Source: Didymella arachidicola
Lineage: Eukaryota; Ascomycota; Dothideomycetes; Pleosporales; Didymellaceae
Length of the DNA stretch: 64,000 nucleotides
NCBI GenBank assembly: GCA_016630955.3
Contig: CM049992.1
Location: 1 to 64,000, forward strand
Reading direction: 5' to 3'
The position numbers and the translations under genes were made by a program. Shown here piece by piece: positions 39,728 to 51,295 of the stretch (position 1 is its first letter; every line of letters begins with the position of its first letter). The notes beneath the pieces were generated by a model, which ran no database searches, was not told where the DNA came from, and worked only from the letters and a program-made list of their open reading frames with translations.

Positions 39728-41455
39728 CTACCCCTGCTGAAGAGCAGCCTGCCTAGCCTTAAGCCGAGCCACCTTAAGCTCCAGCTCAGTGGCCCTTAAC
39801 TCCGCCTCCAGCGCAGCCGCACTGCTATTCTCGCCCAGCTCCGTCGTAGGCGCAGCGCCCTCCTCACCAGACATCTCGCGTATCTCGAAATTTGGGGATT
39901 CCTGCTTGACCTCTGGTGCAGCGTTGTGGAAGCTCGGCGGGTAGCCGTAGGGATAGGGACAGCCTGCAGGGAACGGCAGCTGCGCATAGCCGCGAATGCG
40001 ATTGTTGCTGCTGAGGGGAAAGTCGTGGGTGCGCTTATGGTCGGTGTCGGGCTGGCTGGGTGCTGGGGCCATGGTGTGGCGGGGGGGATAGGCCGGGTTG
40101 TTGGTGAAGCCTGGGGGTGGGTGGGAAGGGTAGCGGCCGTCGCTGTTAGGAGGGGTGGCGTAGTTGCTGTAGCCGGGCATGTCGTATCCGCCGTAAGCAT
40201 GGCCCTCGGCGCTGTGATATGGGAACGGACGGCCCCAGGGATCGAGATGGGGACCATAGGAGTGAGGGTGATGGTAGCCTGGATGGTTCTTGTCAAGACG
40301 AGATGGTGGCTGAGGGCGCACTCGTAGCTGGCTTCCGCGCTTAGTGCCCTTGTCGAGCGTGGTCTTTTGCTTCTTTTCCGGTGGACCTGGCGTGTGGCGC
40401 GGGTGCGAGTATTGAGGTGAGTTGGTGTAGCCGCTTACATGGAGATACTGACCAGTCAAGCCACCCTGACCTATGTCGTCGTCGCTACCATCGTCACTGT
40501 CAAGATCATCTCCGTCTCGGTTGTTGCTGTTTCCGACCTTGTCAACGTCATCGTTATCGTCGTCGTCGTCGTCGTCGCCGCCGCCGCCGCTTCCCTCCTC
40601 GCCAGACTGCACGCCCATAATGTGGTCAATGTCCTCATCGGTCTCCTGTTGGCCCTGAGGGTTGATCGTGAGGTGCTTATAGCGAATGCCAAAGCTGTAC
40701 GCCACATTCCAATCCTTGATAAGCATATCCTCAAGAACATCAAAATCAGTCGTCACAAGCTGCGGCTTGCGGTTTCCTACACAAGTCAGCACACATTCCC
40801 ACTGCATCATCCAGAGCCACATACCAGTGTTCTTAATCCGATACCTCACAACATCATTCATCGCCTTCCTCAACCACGTCTTATCACTCGTCAACTTCGC
40901 AATGCTCAGAATTGCCTTCAGCACGCTAGGAAGCCATTTCTTCGGGTCCGTCTCATGGTCGCGATACACCGCCCGCTTACCAGACTTACCTCTCTTGACC
41001 AGCGGCCGGTGGCACTTGGGGATGTACGCGCGGATAAAGCCCTTACCCCAGCGCTGCTCGATCTCACGAATGACTTCCAGCTTCGCAACCATGTCGTTCT
41101 TTTTGATCGGCTTGCTGGCCCAGGGCCGCGGACCGGGCTTCTTGGGCGCCTTACCAGTAGACTTTGCGACTGCTTTGGTGGGCTTGGGGAGCGTGGTTTC
41201 GTGTGCGGCGCGGCGCTGGGAGAGGAGAGAGGTTCCTGGGTAGTCGGGTTGGTAGCGGTCGCGTAGGTCGTAGCTGCTTTCGTGAGAAGAGCCTGATGGG
41301 GCGCGCAGTGGGCGCCGTTGGCGGAGGGGCACGTCGTCGCTGCTTGAGTTGCTGTCGAAGTGCTGCTCTTGCGACTGCGTGATGGGAGGGAGCTCTTCGT
41401 CGTCAACCTTCTGAGGGGTGTAGTCGTCGACGGGAGAGGGGGATCGGCGATCCAT
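39728..41455 (-). CDS. Conserved-type fungal protein, largely disordered, function unknown
   Basis: 575 residues from the ATG at 41455 (MDRRSPSP). A single ordered block of about 140 residues (RWGKGFIRAYIPKCHRPLVK to SFGIRYKHLTI) sits between a Ser/Arg/Lys-rich N-terminus and an acidic run of Asp/Gly/Ser coded by a GTC/GCC-type trinucleotide repeat near 40556-40590. The C-terminal half is Pro/Tyr/His-rich, and the last ~45 residues form a coiled coil (ALEAELRATELELKVARLKA). A 51-bp GTAAGT...ACAG intron at 41462-41512 lies just upstream, and the frame beyond it stays open to about 41686 without an ATG, so a longer N-terminus from further exons is possible. Probably nuclear. I do not recognise the family. 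Confidence 0.65.
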   Translation of the reverse strand: MDRRSPSPVDDYTPQKVDDEELPPITQSQEQHFDSNSSSDDVPLRQRRPLRAPSGSSHESSYDLRDRYQPDYPGTSLLSQRRAAHETTLPKPTKAVAKSTGKAPKKPGPRPWASKPIKKNDMVAKLEVIREIEQRWGKGFIRAYIPKCHRPLVKRGKSGKRAVYRDHETDPKKWLPSVLKAILSIAKLTSDKTWLRKAMNDVVRYRIKNTGMWLWMMQWECVLTCVGNRKPQLVTTDFDVLEDMLIKDWNVAYSFGIRYKHLTINPQGQQETDEDIDHIMGVQSGEEGSGGGGDDDDDDDNDDVDKVGNSNNRDGDDLDSDDGSDDDIGQGGLTGQYLHVSGYTNSPQYSHPRHTPGPPEKKQKTTLDKGTKRGSQLRVRPQPPSRLDKNHPGYHHPHSYGPHLDPWGRPFPYHSAEGHAYGGYDMPGYSNYATPPNSDGRYPSHPPPGFTNNPAYPPRHTMAPAPSQPDTDHKRTHDFPLSSNNRIRGYAQLPFPAGCPYPYGYPPSFHNAAPEVKQESPNFEIREMSGEEGAAPTTELGENSSAAALEAELRATELELKVARLKARQAALQQG

Positions 41456-41512
41456 GGCGATCTGTTGTAGTGTGTTGGTGGGGAACAATGATAGCGGGAG
41501 AGGGATACTTAC

Positions 41513-43260
41513 TTGCTCGGGGTAGCTCTGCTTGTTCGGTCGCAGGCTGTATCTTGTGGAGGGACAGCTATCCGCAGAAGTGCCCGAGGCGCCTCGCTGC
41601 TCAACTGGCGAAGTGATCGCCGGCTCCAGCTTGACGAGTGGTGGGCGTGTGAAGGAGCAAATGATTGTGTTTGCTGTCTGGTTCACTCAGATTAGCGCCG
41701 AATAGATGTCCAAGGTACTCGACCAAGCAAGTAATGGCGGCGCCACGGTCGTGTATCAATCTGCAGCGCTCACTGGAACTGTATGCTCGCTGTGGCAATG
41801 TCCTCAAAGCGTGGATGACCTCGCGGGGTAACAGACGAGCAGTGAAGTTGAGGAAGCTAGCTATCGCTGACGGTCAAGAAGAGGGAGTATGGTGCACTGA
41901 GGTCACGTATTTATATAACCTGAATCTCCTCGCAGCCGCGGCTTATTGGTCAGGACCCACAAGCAGAGACTCAGGCAAGGTAAAGGTCAGCGCCAGCTGC
42001 CTGGTTCGCCGGCAGAGCGTGACTCGAGATCTCACAATAGACTGCTGTCTGGCGCTGGACAATAGGCACGTGGCGGCGACCTTCACCGAGGCTTGGCTTC
42101 GCGAGGCTGCGACTCACAGGAGGGTACACCGATGTTGTTACACTATCGCATGGTGTCCGGGCCATAAGAAGCTCAGGCCTCTCACTGTTCACATTACTCT
42201 CCTGTGTACCGAAAAGAGCGCAAGACTGGGCGCACTGGAACGGATGATGCCATGAGTGCAAATTAAATATAACACACCTGGAAAGCGATAGGGTTAGCAA
42301 TATGTCTCCATGGTTCGCATCTTGACAAACCCATTTTGAGTTGTCTAGGGACTGCCTCCAATTCGGTAACATAGCACACCTACGTAACAAGCTGCCTACG
42401 CTACACTACTATGTAGTTTCTCGTACTGCTACTATCGTGGTAACTCAGTCTGTAAAAGAATATGTCACCCACGTCATAGGCGTACGACCTGTCCTTTGAT
42501 CAGTAAGATCAGGACTTCTTGGAAGACACCAGTGATATCTGAGACTGCCTCGATCACAGGTACCGAGAAACTGTAGACTTCCATGGTCAAGTGCCAACCC
42601 ATCTAGTAACGGCGGCTCTCAAAGCGCAGTGTATTCAGAAACAACCCATGAGCTGACAGCAGCATAGGGGTACACGCTGGGACACGAGCGCCACCATGAA
42701 TCAAATTTTCTCTCTTCTGGAAACAAATGCAGTAACCATTACGCTTCAAACAACTCGCCATACCCATCTGCATGCTTGAGATGGCTTTGAGTCGTGATTA
42801 GAAAAAGAGGTGGGCAGCGATGAGGCTGCAGTGAGCGCCAAGGGCCGAAGGCTGCAATCCGCGACCTGATGCAAGTACACCAAGAACGCCTGCTACATTT
42901 TGACATTTGAGAGTTTGACAAATACATCAAACGCGTCACCCTCCATAACGACCCTGCCATCGGCTTTCCTGCGGAGTCACGAGTCTAATCTGCCCGTCGT
43001 TCAGCCTGACGTGTTCCGGTTTGCCGCAAGGCTGTGCTGATGCAGATGCATGCATCTTCAAGCCAATTAGGTCCCCCTCCTGCCACAATATCCTATAGGA
43101 GTTGTTTCGAGGTGCACCTGAGCTCACGAGGCTGAGCTGCCAACTCACAGCCTCTCTGTGTCTCGAGTTCTTGCTCACTCCTCCATCTCACCCTGACAAC
43201 AACAGAAGATGAGCACCCTTTTTTCCACGTGTACTGCAGCTTTGTCTCTTCTTCTTAACT
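41513..43260. other. Intergenic region
   Basis: The first ~175 bases may be coding sequence of an upstream exon of the minus-strand gene. Beyond that, a plus-strand frame at 41665-42255 has mixed composition, no recognisable domain and no splice partners. I see no gene, repeat or RNA gene in the rest. Confidence 0.45.
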
Positions 43261-43700
43261 ATGGATGGTATTAGCCTAGCAGCGAGTATCCTCACTTTGA
43301 TCAGCGCCGCGTCTTTGGCCGGTGGTACCATCAAGCGCGCGTACGAGCTTCGCGGATGTCCGCAATCAATTCTGACGTCCTTCAATGAGCTAGAAGACTT
43401 CAAGGGTGTCTTGCTAGTAGCTCAGATAGCCCTTGGCGATCTCAAATACGACAATGAGCAGATTCGTGATCTTCTGGCCAGAGCACAAACACGAATCGAG
43501 GCATTTGACGCTTTTTTTTGAAAGAGGAGGTACTACACGAGGATACGCATCTACAGAACGGTGACGCACCGCGGCTGAGGAAGCGAGCAAAATTCAAAGA
43601 AATTATAGGCGCACTGCAGTCTGAGATTGACACGCTCAAGCAGGAGCTGGCATCCATCAAACAGAGTCTATCTATGGCTCTCTCTGCTGTAAATCTATAA
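43261..43700 (+). pseudogene. N-terminal module of a STAND/ankyrin-type protein, frameshifted in a T run
   Basis: Starts MDGISLAASILTLISAASLA, the hydrophobic opening typical of the fungal N-terminal domain of STAND (NLR-like) proteins, followed by helices (LEDFKGVLLVAQIAL). The frame reaches FDAFF and hits a stop in a run of eight T at 43512-43519. In the frame that a nine-T run would give, coding continues as KEEVLHEDTH and a coiled coil (LQSEIDTLKQELASIKQSLS) to a stop at 43700. The split is therefore a likely one-base deletion in a homopolymer, real or a sequencing error. The downstream ankyrin frames probably belong to the same gene. Confidence 0.6.
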
Positions 43701-43812
43701 GTCGAATCTCTTTTTTCTTGATATACTCGCTGCCCCTTAAAAGTTTGATCGAAGAAATTGCTTGTGTTGTGCTACTTGATTACCACTCTTCTGTATTGGC
43801 GATAATCTGACC

Positions 43813-45947
43813 ATGTTCAGTCTTTTCGTTCCAAGGACCCTTCTGAGTATTCAAAAAATCTCCGTGGTTCAAGGAAGCGTCTTGAACAGTCCGAACAATG
43901 TGTCAGCAAGCAGCAAGGACGCGCAAGTAAGGACCATTGAGCGATTTCTTTCCAATCAGTCGACATGTCCGATGCCTGCACCGCTATCTGGCAATCCTCA
44001 CAGCAGTAGCCAGTCTATCCGAAACTCGCAGAATCTACCTATGGTAGCGACCAACAACATGACGTACGTTAAGTTTGAAACAAAGCCGATCCTCCAGAGT
44101 TGTGAACGTCGATGCCCCTGGCAATGTCATCTCGCTTATGAGGGCAGTTCGCCTCAATGGCTTCGCGGGCTGCTGGGTGCAGAATTTGTCAAAACCTCGG
44201 GACTCCCGGTCTTTGGTCGCCGCAGTTGCAATTCCTCGCACTGCTCTAGTCATTTAATGCACAGTGGATCCCTCCATGTGCAATACGTATTTCCAAGATG
44301 GTTCCTGCAGCTGGCTGTTGAGACAACAGCTACTTGGTCCAGCTTAAGTGGCACCAATGGGAGCTGGACGCTCAGAATCCCCCGGATGGTGCAGAAGTAT
44401 GGGATATACAATGATCTACTAAGATGCCTCAAATCAGGAAGCTCCAACGATGTGATGAGGTTCATGACAAGAGAAGGTATTCGTACTTTTGATTTCATCG
44501 TAGATGGGTCCATTGAAAAGACAGTGTTAGAAGTGAGTGTCCGAATTTTCCTCCCTTGTGAAGATAATAATTTTCGCAGCTTGCTTGGGGGAACGCCGAG
44601 ATCAGCACAGTATCCATGCTCCTGCAGAATGGCGCCAACCTAAGCCATCGGGATCGATATGGCATGTGCGTATCCCACCTGTTGATCCTAGACACGAATC
44701 CAACCATCCTTATATCACTTATTGAGATCATGTATCTGACTAGCTTCTGGAGTCCGCACACCCTGCCCCCCACTCACGACGCCTTTGAAGACATTAGACA
44801 AGATATTACGCTTGCACCCTGTCATCAGCTTGTTGTTGACGGTGCTTCAGAGCAACTGCAATTTCAACTTCAACAGAATCCTGGCTTGGTGTCAAAACGA
44901 GATTATTATGGTTTTACAATACTTCACTGGGCAGTGTTGTGCTCTGGGCCAGAAGTGGTCGGAATTATTCTTGATGCGGGAGCCGAAGTTAACGCTCGTT
45001 CCAAAAGCAGCGAAACGGTTCTGATGCGGGCTATGTATTCAGATCAATCTGCCCGGGCAACAGTATGCCAGACGCTCATTCGAGCAGGTGCAGATTTGGA
45101 ACTAGAGGATGACACTGGTTTGACTGCTCTTCATCATGCACTTTGTGAAGCACCTCCTGATACGGTCACAATCGAGGTTCTCTTGAGAGCCGGTGCCAAT
45201 GCAAATCACATTACCCACCTCGGAATTTCTGTTCTCCGACAAGCGACCTTCCTGGCATCTGGAAGTGACATGGAATTGCTTCCTGCATATGGAGCCGACA
45301 TCAATGCCATAGACGAGTTGGGAATAAGCATCCTCAATCACGCAATTTTGGATACAAATGATGGAGTTCTGGCAAAACTACTCGCACACTCTGCAAGCGC
45401 CAACGACCACTGGACAGATAAGGATGGTGAATATAGCAATATAATCGTCAACGCGGCTCGTTACGGAGATGTTGCAACAATGCGCTTACTCACAGAGGCG
45501 CATCTGACTGATATCGTCATGGAACATCATTCTGTATATAACTACTGGTATTGGTTCGACACACGTCCGCCACCGTTGACAGGCGAAGGCGATCCACCAG
45601 AAGCACTGAGATCTTCTTTTGCTGCGTTGTTATCGAGCATCACTCCGAGGGACCACGAGCGAGCTTCGCGAAGGTCGCGCATCAGAAGCAATCCGGTACC
45701 GGGTGCTTTCCCCGTCGATGAGATCGAAGACTCCGAGGACGATGGCTCCGACGAAATGGATGCTTCGGTAAACACAAGTAATGATCCTGAAAGCACGGAT
45801 TGCAACTCTGATGCAGAAGACCTTCATGATGCTGACGATGGTGGTCTATACTCCAGCAACGACTGGATGCGAAGATCGACCGGGAGCCAAGCAAGGGATG
45901 GTGACAGCGGTACACAGAGGCCAAAAGCGCGCCGTTCGAGTATCTAG
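43813..45947 (+). CDS. Ankyrin-repeat protein, probably the C-terminal part of the STAND-type gene
   Basis: Exons 43813-44532 and 44580-45947 join in frame across a 47-bp intron (44533-44579, GTGAGT...TTCGCAG). The first part has a Cys/His-rich block (CERRCPWQCHLAYEG, then C..SHC) followed by VFPRWFLQLAVE, a module seen in fungal proteins between the N-terminal STAND/Helo-like domain and ankyrin repeats. The second part has about eight ankyrin repeats (VSMLLQNGANLSHRDRYG, DYYGFTILHWAVL, VGIILDAGAEVNARSKSSE, IRAGADLELEDDTGLTALHH, LRAGANANH). The tail is acidic and disordered. No NACHT ATPase is visible. How this part connects to 43261-43700 is unresolved; the ATG at 43813 may lie inside an intron. 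Such proteins are linked to non-self recognition in fungi. Confidence 0.7.
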
Positions 45948-46220
45948 CAAGGCTTCTGAGACTTGGATGGTGGATAATCTCCAAGACTCAGACAAGCCAC
46001 TGCTTGCTTTATCGCTCAGTGGAGCACCTGAACTTGTCAAACAACGCAATCATGCATTTTGGTTATCTACGGTTGTCTATCTCTACATTTCGATAAGCTT
46101 CCTTCAAGTCTTCGTTGAACACACGAATCTCAAGACCAACTCATCGTCGAACCAGATCCAGTACGACCTCGCCTTGCTCAAGGCACTCCTCTTCGTGCAA
46201 GTTTTGTACTCATGCATTTT

Positions 46221-48124
46221 TCAAAGCGTAACAACACTCGCCTCCAGCACACCCTCCGGCCCAATCAATGCCTTCGCTACATCCTCCCCGACCGGCCTAT
46301 CCACCCCCAGGATCATAAGCGCCTCATTACTCCCTTCCACCTTCGCATCTGCTACCACCTCATCATCCCCCGTATCCAACGGCGCGACATTCATGAAGTT
46401 GATATTGACCCCCGCCTTTCCCAGTAGATTTCCCACAAACCCAATCTTCCCGCAAGAATCGAAGTTCCTGCAGATGAGGAGGGTACCCTTGGGCACGAAC
46501 TCGCCTTTGAACCGGTCAATTCGCGAGATGAAGGGTTTGTTACCAGAGACGAATCCCTGGATGACCTGGTCTTGTTCCGCGAACTGGCTCTGGGACTGCG
46601 ACACAGATTGGTGCGTGTCGACCTTTGCGAGATTAAGGCTGCGGCTCGCGGCGGGACTAGTTGCCCTACTGCCTCTGCGAGCAGAGGACGTGGAGCGGCT
46701 CGCACGTGCGCGCAGAGTGATGAAGCTGCTGTATGGTTTGTCTTCTACGTTTTCGCGAGAGCACTGCTCGTTGATCAAGATCCCGCGCTCTTTGGCTAGT
46801 AACTCGGCGTTCACGATATTGATGTTCAACCCATCTGACGATGTGATAGGCGTCAGTAGCCCTTTGACCAGCGCTGCGAAGAGCGGCTTAGTGGTGTTTA
46901 GGTTTGCGAGCTTGCCTTCGTAGATCAGGTCAAAGGTTGTGCGGAAGGACTTTATGTTTGTGCTGGAGTAGTGCTGGGTGTATAGTGACCCCATCTTCTC
47001 CACCAGCGATACGAAGGGCTGCACTGTGCGGTATTCGTCCGGCAGGATGAGAGGTGCGTTGACGGCGGAGCGTGGAAGTTGGCCGCTGAGGATGAGAACG
47101 ACTTGCTCGCATACATCGATGGAGACGTTTTCTTGGGCTTCTTTTGTGGAGGCGCCGAGATGCGGTGTGGCTACAACCTTTGGGTGTCCGATAAGGCGGC
47201 TTGCAGAAGAATCAGACTTTGGTGGCTCGGAGGTGAAGACGTCGATTCCTGCACCGGCGATAGTACCCGCGTCGAGAGCTTCTACAAGAGCGTCCTCATC
47301 GATCATGCCACCTCGGGCGACGTTCAGGATGCGAGCAGTAGGCTTCATGGTAGCTAACTCGGCTTTACCGATCATGCCTTTGGTAGATGCAATGAGCGGA
47401 GTATGTAACGTCAAGAAGTCAGCTTCCTGAAGTAGCTCCGCAAGGCTTGACCTTAACGTGACAGATGCAGCAGCAGCGAGGTTTGGGTTCGCGTAAGGAT
47501 CGTACGCTATCAATCTCATACCAAGACCGTTAGCGATGCGGGCAACAGTGAGACCGACTGCCCTTCGTCAGCTATCTGCTACACGACCGTTGTGTCTTTG
47601 TCATACCTTTGCCCAAGCCAACGATAGCCAGTGTTTTGCCCTTTGCTTCGACACCAGTCAATCGGCTGCGCTCCCACCTTCCATTCTTGATACTCTGAGA
47701 CGCGTCACCTATGTTGCGAGCCACAGCCATGAGAACTTTCTCGATCAGCATTCGGCAAGTCCATCAGCTTTGAGTACGCACGGGCAATAGTGTGCTCTGC
47801 AGCAGCGTTGATATTCCCGCTAGGTGAGTTCACAACGATGATGCCATGAGTTGTAGCACTTTGGACGTCGACATTATCAACACCGACACCAGCACGGGCA
47901 ACGACTTTGAGCTTCTTTGCCGCGTTGAGTAGATCTGCCGTCACCTGAGTCTCGGAACGGACTATGAGAGCTTCATAGTCGCCGATTGTATCTTTCAATT
48001 CTTCAGGATTCAAGCCCTTCTTCTCGTGTACCTCAAATTGGTCTTGAAGCAGTGCCAGGCCATCTGCCGAGACTTTCTCTGGTATCAGAATCTTCGGTCT
48101 TGTATGTACTGCCATGATAGCCAT
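46221..48124 (-). CDS. D-3-phosphoglycerate dehydrogenase, three exons
   Basis: Exons 48124-47782, 47735-47607 and 47557-46221; introns 47736-47781 (46 bp, GTGCGT...AAAG) and 47558-47606 (49 bp, GTATGA...GCAG). Phases close, giving 602 residues, or 599 from the second ATG at 48115. First enzyme of serine synthesis, oxidising 3-phosphoglycerate with NAD. Motifs: VVARAGVGVDNVDV, Rossmann GLGKVGLTVARIANGLGM with the acidic D in AYDPY, ILNVARGGMIDEDAL, PHLGASTKEAQ carrying the catalytic His. The C-terminus has the extra domain and an ACT regulatory domain of the long form. A Ser/Arg-rich insert (RARASRSTSSARRGSR) separates them. Confidence 0.93.
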
Positions 48125-48649
48125 GCCGAGTTCGTCAATATGGGAGCGGCGAAGTCTGTGGTGAGATGAAGTGGAAGGGATTAAGTGCTTGGTACTGCGG
48201 GCGATCCACCCTTTTAGCTGCACGTCGAGCTACACGGAAGATTGAAGCACCGCTACCGGACACTGACCCATGTGAGCTCATTATTGTGCACTAGGTACAC
48301 AGCCGCTTGTATGATGAGGGTAACCTGGTATGGCTAGCATGAAGCTACCCCGCCCCCGCATTCGCGGGGAAGCGCGCCGCGTCCACATGTTCGGTGGACC
48401 TGTAGGGATTTGGCAGTGACGGCGAGCGGTCGATGACATCAAATACATCGTAATGGCCATGCTCGACCAAAGAAGAAGCATACCGAAAGTGGAACTAATC
48501 CTTTGAGGGGTGTGTTTTATGAGAGTTGTTTCATTGCTGTGATGTACAAAAACTCGTGCATTGTGTTAGGTCACACACAATGTGGCCTGCGCTCATTGGG
48601 GGCGATTGCATCCTTAGTGGGGTTTATGCATGTGGATTGTCGATTGTCT
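48125..48649. promoter_or_regulatory. Promoter region of the phosphoglycerate dehydrogenase gene
   Basis: 525 bp between the dehydrogenase start and the glyoxalase 3' end. Contains the GC palindrome at 48354-48369. No other feature. Confidence 0.5.
48354..48369. promoter_or_regulatory. GC palindrome with two CreA-like half sites
   Basis: CCCCGCATTCGCGGGG: perfect 6-bp arms around ATTC. Each arm fits SYGGRG, the CreA/CRE1 carbon-repressor motif. It lies about 230 bp upstream of the phosphoglycerate dehydrogenase start. It might serve another zinc-finger regulator; the role is inferred. Confidence 0.4.
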
Positions 48650-49784
48650 TCACCAGTTGCTCCTAGTCTTGAGCTTCTCGTTCTGCACAACCTCAATCCA
48701 GTAGTTGTCGGGATCTATACATATTGTTAGTTTGGGGTGCGGGACACAGAATGTTTCACACACCAAGTACGAAAGCGATGTTCTTCATCCTGCCGTCGGT
48801 AAGCTTTTTCTTCCAGTTGACACCCTTCTCCTCAAAGCGGGCGCAAGCAGCGTCCAAATCATCGACCGTGATGCAGATATGACCGAAGCCCTGCGGTTCG
48901 TCATTGCCGTTGTGGTACTTGAAGTGAGGATCCTTCTCGGTGCCGTAGTTCCATGTGAGCTCAAGTAGACCCTCGCTGTCTGCCACAGGGTTCACGCCGT
49001 TCGCAGTCTGCCCGGGAGCATCGGCACCATAGCCAAGGAAGTAGAGGTTGAAGTCTGCGTCGGGGCTCTCTGAGGTGCGCTTGAGCTTCATGCCGAGGAT
49101 GTCCTGGTAGAAGTTGAGGGACACATCCTTGTCCTTGACGCGGATCATCGTGTGGTTCTGACGGAGTCAGCGATAGTCAGAAGCATTTGATACTGTACCC
49201 ACCAGGCGGTATGTAGCGGTGTCGGTGTCATTGACGTTCTCGGTCTCCTCCAGAGGCTTTTGTCCGACAACCTCAACCCAGTAGCCATCAGGGTCCAGCA
49301 CGAAAGCAATGTGCCTCATACGCCCGTCTGTGAGCTTCTTCTGGAACTTGTAGCCTGCATCCTCGAGGCGCTGACAGGCGGCCTGGAGGTTGTCCACCGA
49401 TATGCAGAGGTGGCCGAAACCCTTGTAGGGTTCGGTGTTGCCATTGGTGATCTGGTAATTCGGGTCGTCCTCAGTGCCGTAATTGTGCGTGAGCTCGACA
49501 ATACCCTCTCGATCTGTCCAGTGATTGCCGTGAGACACGGCTTTGGGGCTGTCGTACGCGAGGAAGTAGAGGTCGAACTTGGCGTCAGGGTTGGGCAGCT
49601 TGTTGATAAGCTTCATACCTAGGAACTCGTAAAATTCGACGCTACGCTTGGGATCCTTTATGCGGAGCCTATAGGTGGGTGAGCAAGTGTCTCGGCGGCC
49701 AATGAAGGTTGTGGCTGCAGATGTCAGCCATGAAGGTGCTCACATCGAGTGGTTAAGCTTGTAGCGGGTGGGGTCGGTCGCCAT
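48650..49784 (-). CDS. GLO1: Glyoxalase I (lactoylglutathione lyase), two-domain form, four exons
   Basis: Exons 49784-49744, 49668-49203, 49157-48764 and 48714-48650; introns of 75, 45 and 49 bp, all GT-AG. Phases close, giving 321 residues, close to yeast Glo1 (326). It turns the hemithioacetal of methylglyoxal and glutathione into lactoylglutathione. Two repeated domains each start with Y(K/R)LNH(S/T)M(L/I)R(I/V)KD and carry FY(E/Q), VELTHNYGTED / LELTWNYGTEK, GFGH(L/I)CI(S/T)VD, KKLTDGRM(R/K)(H/N)IAFVLDPD and YW(V/I)EVV. An upstream in-frame ATG at 49898 would add a mitochondrial-type presequence (MLFLRQALSKTSRVSLSF). Confidence 0.95.
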
Positions 49785-50499
49785 GGTTGCTAGTGCTCGA
49801 AAGATGCTAAGCGGCTTGATGTTGATCCGATGTCCTTGAGTTGCGAAAGAAAGGGATACTCGTGATGTTTTGCTAAGTGCTTGTCGTAGGAACAGCATTG
49901 AATGCAAAGACAGTAAATGGAGGGGAGTTAAGAGCTCGAGAAGTCCGAAAAGATTGATGTCATCATCCAATCAATAAACACAAATTACCCCACCGAGTCG
50001 GCTATGACCGCACCGTGCGCTAGCCGCTCTTTGTGACATATGTGCATTGTTTGAGTGTGGATGAACATGACGTTTGCTACAATGGATCTGCTGTAGGCAT
50101 ATTTGATCGCGGTAACAGACGAGATGCGAGTTTCAGCGCGGAGCATGTGATTAAAATGATATCGGACAATGTGACATCGTGCCCGCAGCTGCACGTGATG
50201 CGGAAGTTCGCAGCTTGGTCAAAGCTCTTTCGAAGATTGTGGCTGGTCGCCATATCCCAAACACCGTCTTGCCTGCCTCATTCCACCTCACATACTCCCG
50301 TTTAAGTTAACCGCAGACGCCTTTCAGTAACAACTGCAGCTCGAACCGCCACGTGCATGCTGATCCAGTGGTTCAGTGGGTGATCTCTGATTCAGGTACG
50401 TGACCTAATTCGCTACCACAAGCTATCTGTACCACGCGGCTACCGCTGCCACAACCCCGACATCGCTGCTCTTCATACATTGTGTCCTAAACTATCATT
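49785..50499. promoter_or_regulatory. Divergent promoter region of GLO1 and the Roadblock-like gene
   Basis: The first 114 bases may encode the optional GLO1 presequence (49785-49898). The rest has no coding frame. A CACGTG lies near 50350. Nothing else recognised. Confidence 0.45.
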
Positions 50500-51264
50500 A
50501 TGTCCGAACCAAACCAACATCATTCGTATAAGGGATTGCGCGTGTGCGCCCATTTGCAGCCACTGACGATGCAGACACACGAGGGCGGACCAATGATAGA
50601 CATCAGCAAAGTGAGCGAGTGGCTCACTAAGAACGTCAATGAGAAGCTTTATCCACGCTTGCTGTAGGTGACCCCGGGGAATATTATCGCGGTTCGTTCT
50701 GACCGATCTAGCTTGATGTCACCTAACGGTAACCTGCTCGCCTACTCAACACCAGTCAACATCAAGGACCTTCGAGACCAAGCGGCACTCATTTCTGCAG
50801 CATGGAAAGGAAATTGTATCGGTCGCCAGACGCAATCGGCACCAGACCCACGGAAGGACTCCGCTAGAGATGACATGGAAGCAGCACAGCAGAACGGCCT
50901 GAAGCCTCCTCTAGAAACACTTATTATCGAGGCCGAGACTTGCAACATTCTCATACGATCACTTCAGCCAGAACTCTTATTCGTGCTAATAGGCGAACTC
51001 CCTCCAAACAAGGTGCAGCGATTTAGAATTACTGCGGAGGGCTACGGCGATCCCCGATACCCAGCGCTTGAAGATGCGGAGGCATCAAGAGCTTCTACGC
51101 TCAAAGCTCCGTCGATAAATAGTTCCATGAGCCAGCGAGAGAAGGATGTTCGATTGGGAGCTCTGCATGTGCAGCGCAAGAGGCTTGACGCTCTCACCGA
51201 CTACTTGCAACGTGACTTCAAGGACAGCGGGTTCATCATGCCTGCAGATTGGGCCCTCCAGTAG
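50500..51264 (+). CDS. Roadblock/LC7-like protein with one in-frame TAG
   Basis: From the ATG at 50500 the frame runs to a TAG at 50665-50667 and then continues in the same frame to a stop at 51264. A 57-bp segment, 50611-50667 (GTGAGC...GCTGTAG), has intron ends and removes the stop in phase 0, giving about 235 residues. However, that segment itself reads like coding sequence (SEWLTKNVNEKLYPRLL, a plausible first helix of a Roadblock domain), so a nonsense mutation is an alternative. Downstream parts fit Roadblock/LC7: PGNIIAVRSDRSSLM, GNLLAYSTPVNIKDLRDQAA, LETLIIEAETCNILIRSL, LLFVLIGELPP. Family members scaffold small GTPases on membranes (Ragulator/EGO type). Assignment to a particular complex is not possible. 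Confidence 0.6.
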
Positions 51265-51295
51265 CCTTGGACAACCAGAATCTTCCCACCATTAG

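Noticed and set aside
41665..42255. 196-codon plus-strand frame in the intergenic region
   Set aside because: Mixed composition, no domain, no plausible start context, and overlap with possible upstream exons of the opposite gene.
45781..46923. 380-codon plus-strand frame across the ankyrin and phosphoglycerate dehydrogenase 3' ends
   Set aside because: Antisense to the well-supported dehydrogenase exon and out of frame with the ankyrin gene.
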